The notes beneath the pieces were generated by a model. That model was not told the DNA's origin. It worked only from the letters and a program-made list of their open reading frames with translations, and did no database searches. 64,000 nucleotides of DNA from Kuschelorhynchus macadamiae (taxonomy: Eukaryota > Arthropoda > Insecta > Coleoptera > Curculionidae): contig JAUTXW010000143.1 of assembly GCA_030620095.1 (NCBI GenBank), positions 310,001 through 374,000 of the forward strand, read 5' to 3'. Shown here piece after piece: positions 58,016 through 64,000 of this stretch. The stretch's first letter is position 1. Each line of letters begins with the position of its first letter. The position numbers and the translations under genes are program-made.

Positions 58016-59225
58016 TATACGTATTTCATCCCTGATTTCTTATGCCACATTTTTAAAACTTAAGGTGTTGCTTTATACCGAATCATTAGAACACAGGTTT
58101 AACTTTTAGCACTTTATGGTAAAAAGCTGAAATTTCCACTTTAGTTTCCTACAGCATTCACCCTGTATCAAAAAATGTAATGTATTCGTTAATGTAAAAG
58201 AGCAGTTTTTTTTAGTTGTATATCTTATTATAAAATATAAGATGTATTGGCAAATTTTATTTTTTATATCTTTATTTAGAAATTTTTACTAGCCCAGAAA
58301 TGTTTGTTATTTTTTTTAACGAATTACGAAATATATTGTCAAGCCAAATTTTTCTTGGGTTATATGGTTCTTAATTAAATTGCAGATTGGTTTGTCAGTC
58401 ACATATTTAATTCAATGTGTATAATTTTACAAATATTTTAAAAAACAAAAAACAATGTCTCTGTATGTTTCTACATCTAAAAAGAGAATCGTTTTATTTG
58501 ATTCAGATATTTTCTTGTTCATGAGAGAAAGTGTCATACACATACCTGAACCAATATTTTGCAGAGAGAAATAAAGTATTTTTCTAGAAGGCGTAAAGAT
58601 ATTCGGTATTAGTCCTAACAGGGTAGATCTTATGGCTGCTCTTCAGGTTTTCTTCTAAAAAATTTCCCACAAGATTTAGTAAGTCAACGTAAGACAAATG
58701 TTAGTTAGGCCTATTAGAATGGTGTCACGGATATTACATATAGATAGTTTCCGTGTAGGTCGAAACTGATCAAATATCATCTGGATCCAACTGGATTGCT
58801 TAAAACTTCGAGTCTCTGTTCTAGAAATTATGCCAATCTTACTAATTTAACCCCTCAAAATTTGGTTATCATTTTGAATTAATTAATTGACTAAAATTCT
58901 TTTCTTATTTTGATCAACTTTTTTTATAAAGTTTTTGGCTGCAAAGTTACTTACTTTAGCTTTAATTTTCTATCATAAAAAATTTTCGTAATATCAACTT
59001 AACAAAACTATTTTCTCCTATATAAAATTATTGGGAAATGTCACTTGCTATTAAGAATGTTTTAGAACTTTAACATAATGTTTGTCTAGATCTCGAAAAG
59101 GGGTTGAAAACTACTCCCTTTTTAGGTTTTTTAGTGTAATTAATAAGTATTGTGATATGTGAAATATATTTTAAATATTTTTATTGTTGGTCTTGTGGGT
59201 GTATAGTCTCTTCCATGATTCCATA
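58016..59225. other. No gene recognised
   Basis: AT-rich sequence with no further recognisable coding or repeat structure. Confidence 0.45.
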
Positions 59226-59237
59226 AATAATAATGCA

Positions 59238-59372
59238 CTGATAGTTTAATTTGGATTTGCTTACTTTCGGTTAACTAGGTGAAAAAGCAAAAGCTGAAAA
59301 ATATCTTTTTTTCAGCTTTATGCTTTTTCACTTAACTAACCGATTGTCAGCCAAACTGAATTAAACTATCAG
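59238..59372. repeat. 135-bp near-palindrome (hairpin MITE or pre-miRNA-like)
   Basis: CTGATAGTTTAATTTGG ... CGGTTAACTAGGTGAAAAAGC, AAAGCTGAAAAA pairs with TTTTTCAGCTTTATGCTTTT ... CCAAACTGAATTAAACTATC. The arms are about 62 bp with a few mismatches around a short loop near 59306. Pairing continues weakly outward (AATAATGCA / TGCACTATTAT). Confidence 0.85.
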
Positions 59373-59904
59373 CTGCACTATTATCAATAGAATCATTGGA
59401 TCAAGAATGTAACTAATAGGCTATTTTATAATTAGCCTTTATTTGGTTATTTCAATTAATTTAATTAAAATATCCTATTTATTTTTAAAAAGGACGATAT
59501 AGAAATAGAAAAAATGAAGTTTTATTTATTTGGTTTTTGTTAAAAAGGAAATAAATATGTACTAACTTAATAAATAATCCAATTTAAACATATTTTTCAT
59601 TAAATTGTGGAAACTGGATAAACTTTGTATCAAGTTGGACGCAGTTTTTTGGAACCATTTATGAGTTGATCTACAAATCGCCGTTTAAAATAAAAGAATA
59701 ATTAAGAAAATGCGTTTAGGAGATGAACTAAACAAGAATAAATAGTATAATTCAGGTTTGCTTATTTTTATTATTTTTAATAAGTTAAATTACGTAACTT
59801 TTTTTATTGTAAAAAATAAAAATATAAAAAGCATTATTTTTCAAGCAAAGAGTTTTTGCCAACTCAGATTTTACTTAAGTCAATTATTAAAAAAAATTCT
59901 ATAT

Positions 59905-60165
59905 GATGTTGACTTTACTGATCACACTGTATATATCTTTTATAAGTAGACCAGGTTTAATAACTTTATATTTAAAAACAATCGAGAAAATTGGCTAAAA
60001 CCGTGCCATAAGACGCAATGCGGTAGAGAGAGGGAATATTCAAAATGTGCCTCTTATTGCCGGTTTCTGTCAATTTTCTCGATATTCTTTAAAGATAAAG
60101 GTACCAAACCTGTTTTATTTATAATCGGCATGAAGACCCATTTTGTTAAATAATCATAGGGTGAC
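59905..60165. repeat. Fold-back MITE of the 61.8-kb family
   Basis: ACCAGGTTTAATAACTTTAT (about 59950) is mirrored by AAAGATAAAGGTACCAAACC (about 60091). AATCGAGAAAATTGGC pairs with CAATTTTCTCGATATT. Edges are approximate. Confidence 0.5.
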
Positions 60166-60169
60166 TCAT

Positions 60170-61360
60170 TTAGTTAAAAAATATAGGTTATGTAATGTTT
60201 TCGACTTTTCAATTTCAATAATTTTTAGAAATGTTTGAACCTCTTAAAAGATAATTTTTTTATCTCCTAAAGCTGTAACTAAGTGTCAAAATAACAAAAT
60301 GTAAAAGAGTGCCCTGTACATATTACATTTGAAATCAATTCAAGTATTGTTTTGAACTGATTAATTAAATAATTTTATGATTTCAGAATCTGTGATAATC
60401 TAAGCGCGGTAATTTCATTTTAAGGGTCTGTCTATATTTGTATTCGTCCTGTGGTCATTACGCAAATCCAAGTTTAAATTATCTATTTTAGAGTAACTTT
60501 TCTATGATAGTATGCAAATCGAATGAATTTACCTTTATATTATTTTTGTACAATACGTAATATATTATCAGCACGAAGCGTGCATAAAAAAGTTAAGTAG
60601 CGTATAAAAGTAATTACATATCTATTATGTGAGGTATAATTATCCGAAACAGACGTAGAATTGCCAGCTAAAGCTTTATTACCTTTCCACTTTTAATTAA
60701 TAAATCTGTTCATTAAACAATGAGAGAAATGGAAAGTATGTATGTGTTTACTGCAAATAATATGTATTAAAATGGCATAATCGCCTCACTGGCTATTAAG
60801 GAATATTTTATGTAATCTAACTCTGCTAAATTTAATTTAAGAAAATTATTTTATTTATCTTCAAAATTGGACGTTTGAGAGCAGTAAACAGAAAAAACTG
60901 AAGTTATTTTATTACATTTGGAACACTTAGAACTTCTAATTGATAACCTGGATAAATTGTTAATAAAAATACTAAAACCGACTTCAAAAAAGTACACTAA
61001 AAAGGGAAATAATATTTTATCCCATTGGAGAACACAGTAAAGTCGGCCCCAAACTTATTAACTTACCGTTTGATATTTTAAAACAACGAAAAGAAGAAAT
61101 AGAAAACAAATTAATCTATACTTGCCGCGACTTTATTAGGTATTGACATAAAGAAATTATTATAATTAAAAATACATTCGTTTCCCGGAAAGCGGGAACA
61201 TATTGTGCGAGTGCATTTGTGGGTTTCTATATTTTTATGTTAATCTATATTTTTATATTATTCTCATCAACATATCATCCCTAAAGTATTGCGCGACATG
61301 TTTTTTTTATCGTAAATCACCTTTTTATGTATATTTGTCCTATATGCAAAAGGCCTTTAT
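60170..61360. other. No gene recognised
   Basis: AT-rich sequence. A short element bounded by AGGGTGACTC (60159) and GTGCCCTGTA (60309) may be another mariner-type MITE, but the arms do not pair convincingly. Confidence 0.4.
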
Positions 61361-61372
61361 ATAGGGTGTTTC

Positions 61373-61399
61373 TGTGTCACACCAACTGGGTGTGACACA
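61373..61399. repeat. Perfect 11-bp stem hairpin
   Basis: TGTGTCACACC, loop AACTG, GGTGTGACACA. All 11 pairs match. It lies just after TATAGGGTGTTTC, another possible mariner-type end. Confidence 0.8.
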
Positions 61400-61494
61400 T
61401 ATGTGGTTGGGTCCTTAATGCGTACGAAAATATGTATGTTATAAGGAGTGGTGAGTGTTTGTGTTTCTACTAAAATAGTCGTTTTCAATATTTG

Positions 61495-61705
61495 TTTTCC
61501 TTCGTAAGAGCAAAGTATTGTAATCGCGAAAAAATTTCCCTCCGAGCTTTTTGTAGATTCTTGCGTTTTAGGGTCCCTGGACTGAAAAAAAATTTTTCCC
61601 ATTTCCGTCAGTCTGTAGTCTGTATCTGTTTATGCGCAGCATAAATACTACTTATCCGTTTGACTTAAAATTTTAGCAAACAATCAAGGGTCATAGGGAA
61701 TGGAA
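61495..61705 (-). repeat. Dispersed non-coding repeat, tail only, reverse orientation
   Basis: Begins TTTTCCTTCGTAAGAGCAAA, then AGGGTCCCTGGACT, CCGTCAGTCTGTAGTCTG and GCGCAGCATAAATACTACTT, the inverse of the family tail. Confidence 0.7.
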
Positions 61706-61767
61706 GATAGATATTTTATTATTTAAATACAATAGAAAAAACAAACAGAAGACGATCGGAAAATAGA

Positions 61768-62053
61768 ACACCCTCTATAGTATATAAATTCGTCAAATTT
61801 GCTGATTATAAATATATTAGGTTTTATACCTTTACCTTTAAAGATAGAGAAAAACATAAGAGGCAATGTTATATCATTGACTCTACTAAGTAGTCGAGCT
61901 TTCTCCGTCTCTGCAAAAAGAAGCAATACGTAGCTTCTTTTTGCAGGGTTTTGTGATTTTATCGGTTGTTTTTAAAGACAAATGTAGCAGACCTGGTATA
62001 TTTATAATCATCAAGAAGAAACCTCTGTATTAAAACAATATTATACTGGGTGT
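61768..62053. repeat. Fold-back MITE, 286 bp
   Basis: Ends ACACCCTCTATAGTATA and TATTATACTGGGTGT are inverted. Inner arms pair (GCTGATTATAAATATATTAG with CTGGTATATTTATAATCATC). The middle holds a local hairpin TTGCAAAAAGAAGC...GCTTCTTTTTGCAG (61913-61947). Confidence 0.7.
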
Positions 62054-62637
62054 TTCATTTAAAGTAATGAAGTTGAAGCTAGTTTGTTAACTTTCCGATT
62101 GTCATTTGCTTGTTTTTTTTTTGTAAATTCTAACGATTCTGATAAATACTAAACACTTTTGTATTTAAAATTTTTTGATAACTCATGCCATAAAGCCTCT
62201 AGGGTATTATCTAATCAGATATTAACCAGACACCCTACTTCAAAATGCATAGGGCACAATTCATAACCTCTTTTTCTGAAGTCGGTTAAAAATAAGATTT
62301 TTATAAAATATATCTCATTCAAAAACTTTTTTCCAGCTTGTAGACAGGGCTTATATTTAAATAACATATCGCAACAAATAACACAGCATCATAAATCCTG
62401 CCATTCTGTCTTCAGTAAGTAAGTATTATGGTTACCAAAACTATTACCAAGTTTTGCATTTAATTAGAATACTTGTCAAGGACAGTTTCGCAATTTGGAT
62501 GTTACGTTTCGTTAGGATAGGCTTCGCATATATTCAGCCTTTTCATGGATCTATATACAAGAGGTCAATTTCCTTGCGTGGATATGCTTTGATTTTTAAA
62601 CAATAAAATATATCAAATAATCACACTAGTTTACCCA

Positions 62638-63498
62638 GGGGTGATCCAACGAGGATGGAACAAAGCTATTTTCCAGGCGATAGAAATATTTATGTCAAAA
62701 ATCAAGGTAACCATTCCATATATCCACAGAAAAACAAATTAATTGCTAACAAAATAATTATGACACAAAAATGACATACATTTTTTTGTTTGATCACATG
62801 TTTCTACGTCAATTGTACCTAATACATTTTTTTTGCTATATTCACCAATTTTTGAAAGAATAAAATATGTCACCTTACAGTGTTGAATAATACCTTTCGT
62901 TAAAGGTGAAAAATAGGTGTGATTACTTGTTGCCTTAATATGTCAACGCCTAGGTCTGTCATTATTAGCTAAACGTTGTCATTTCCATTTCCGCCATCGT
63001 CTTTATGCAAATAATAAAAATATTTTTTCAATGCCGAAAAAACGCCCAAAAAACTAGACAAATATATTCGTCTTTATTAAAGTAATGTATCAATGAATGC
63101 CATTCCACGGTCTTTTGTTCGAGCTTGCAAAGGCTCATGGCAAAAATGAAAACAACAACTTTTAACAAATAATACTACCTAGAGAGTGATATATTAAGAC
63201 AACAGGTAATCATACCTATTTTCACCTTTAACGTATTATTCAACACTGTAAGATGAAAAATTTTATTCTATCAAAAGATTGGTAAAAATAGCAAAAAAAA
63301 AATTGCATTAGGTAAATTTGGCGTAGAAAAACGTAATTTTTGTACGTCAAATCTAATGTCATAATTATTTTGTTTTGCGATTTGTTTTTCTGTGGACATT
63401 TTTTGATTATACTGTAATACAGGGGCTATCTTGGTTTTAGATATAAATGTTTCTATCGCCTGAAAAATGGCCTTGTTCCGTCCTCGTTGGATCACCCC
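62638..63498. repeat. Fold-back element, 861 bp, with about 310-bp inverted arms
   Basis: GGGGTGATCCAACGAGGATG at the left is mirrored by CCTCGTTGGATCACCCC at the right. The arms (62638-62950 and 63185-63498) keep common landmarks such as CAGGCGATAGAAA, CCACAGAAAAACAAAT, AAAATAATTATGACA and CTTACAGTGTTGAATAATAC. The right arm read on the minus strand is open for 77 codons (VIQRGRNKAIFQAIETFISK...), which matches no family I know. No clear target duplication. Confidence 0.85.
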
Positions 63499-64000
63499 AT
63501 ACAAATAATTAGTTCTATTCTGCGTTTTTTTTTACAGAACTGTGATTAGTCACCCTTTTAGATTAGATGCTATATCATCATTTATTATAGACAATGTTTG
63601 TGATCATCTCCCCTGCATTTAGCTATTATGATGTAAGTTCCCGAATTTAATTTGGTTTCTGACATTTACAAATTTATATGACGTTATTGGAAGCATTGCT
63701 TAATTCTAATAACAATTTCTTTGTAGCAAGGCTTTCTCTACAAATAACAAAAACAGCCATTGCCATAACGTCATTTATTGCTAATAATTATTTAAGATGT
63801 AAAAAAAAACAACTATCTTTTTCAAAACACTTCCACTATATTAGTTTACTAAAAACGTGACATGTTTCGCTAACACAGTAGCTTCTTAGGACGTTACATC
63901 TCGAATGAACAATTTAAAAAGTAAAACCATATCTTTATAACTAGGTGTAATAAAAAGATTTGGACTTTTTTTTAACAATATAAAATGGTCTGGGATTTTT
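63499..64000. other. No gene recognised
   Basis: AT-rich sequence. A 60-codon frame at 63678-63860 has no recognisable features. Confidence 0.45.

Overview
This window looks like a TE-rich, very AT-rich arthropod genome, almost certainly an insect. The one clear host gene is a three-exon homologue of tube, the death-domain adaptor of the insect Toll pathway. The transposon families seen are also typical of insects: hAT with DUF4371/TTF-type transposase, long-TIR mariner relatives, Penelope-like elements (PLEs), and R4-, RTE- and Jockey-like LINEs. I cannot place it further. A large-genome beetle would fit, but nothing in the sequence proves it.

Layout. 1-6.5 kb: non-genic sequence with a decayed LINE, a tRNA-like SINE head, a broken THAP-like exon pair on the minus strand and a fold-back MITE. 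6.5-9.9 kb: a dispersed non-coding repeat split by a complete but dead hAT element with TIRs and 8-bp target duplications. 10-13.6 kb: an unidentified GC-richer block and a minus-strand RTE-like LINE relic. 13.76-20.83 kb: the tube gene (exons 13764-13948, 15632-16332, 20402-20826; 436 codons plus stop). Its introns carry a mariner relic that begins 10 bp after the first splice donor, a long (TA)n tract and hAT-like debris. 21-26.2 kb: small relics, then a 2.6-kb mariner-type element with TIRs of about 680 bp sitting inside a (TA)n microsatellite.

26.2-35.3 kb: several arrays of the dispersed repeat, a minus-strand PLE 3' end with a GIY-YIG endonuclease fragment, and a second dead hAT inserted with a perfect 8-bp duplication into another PLE end. 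36-39 kb: a hairpin-bearing short repeat family, an imperfect tandem duplication and a SINE with a 5S-rRNA-like promoter. 39.8-46.7 kb: (TA)n tracts, another dispersed-repeat array, a terminal fragment of the second hAT family, a TA-flanked MITE and a duplicated block of about 115 bp. 46.7-48.7 kb: an R4-like LINE relic with a restriction-like endonuclease. 50.4-53.4 kb: a PLE with near-identical 71-bp inverted ends between two (TA)n tracts. 53.5-55 kb: two inverted copies of a Tc1/mariner-like transposase gene, the larger with lost catalytic residues. 56.2-58.0 kb: a second long-TIR mariner. 59-63.5 kb: fold-back MITEs and hairpins.

Apart from tube no intact protein gene is evident. All recognised transposase and reverse-transcriptase genes are broken. 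The main points of interest are nested insertions, the repeated association of (TA)n tracts with PLE and mariner ends, a conserved hairpin followed by GAAAC in PLE-type ends and short repeats (hammerhead-like but one base out of register), and the exon/TE arrangement of tube.
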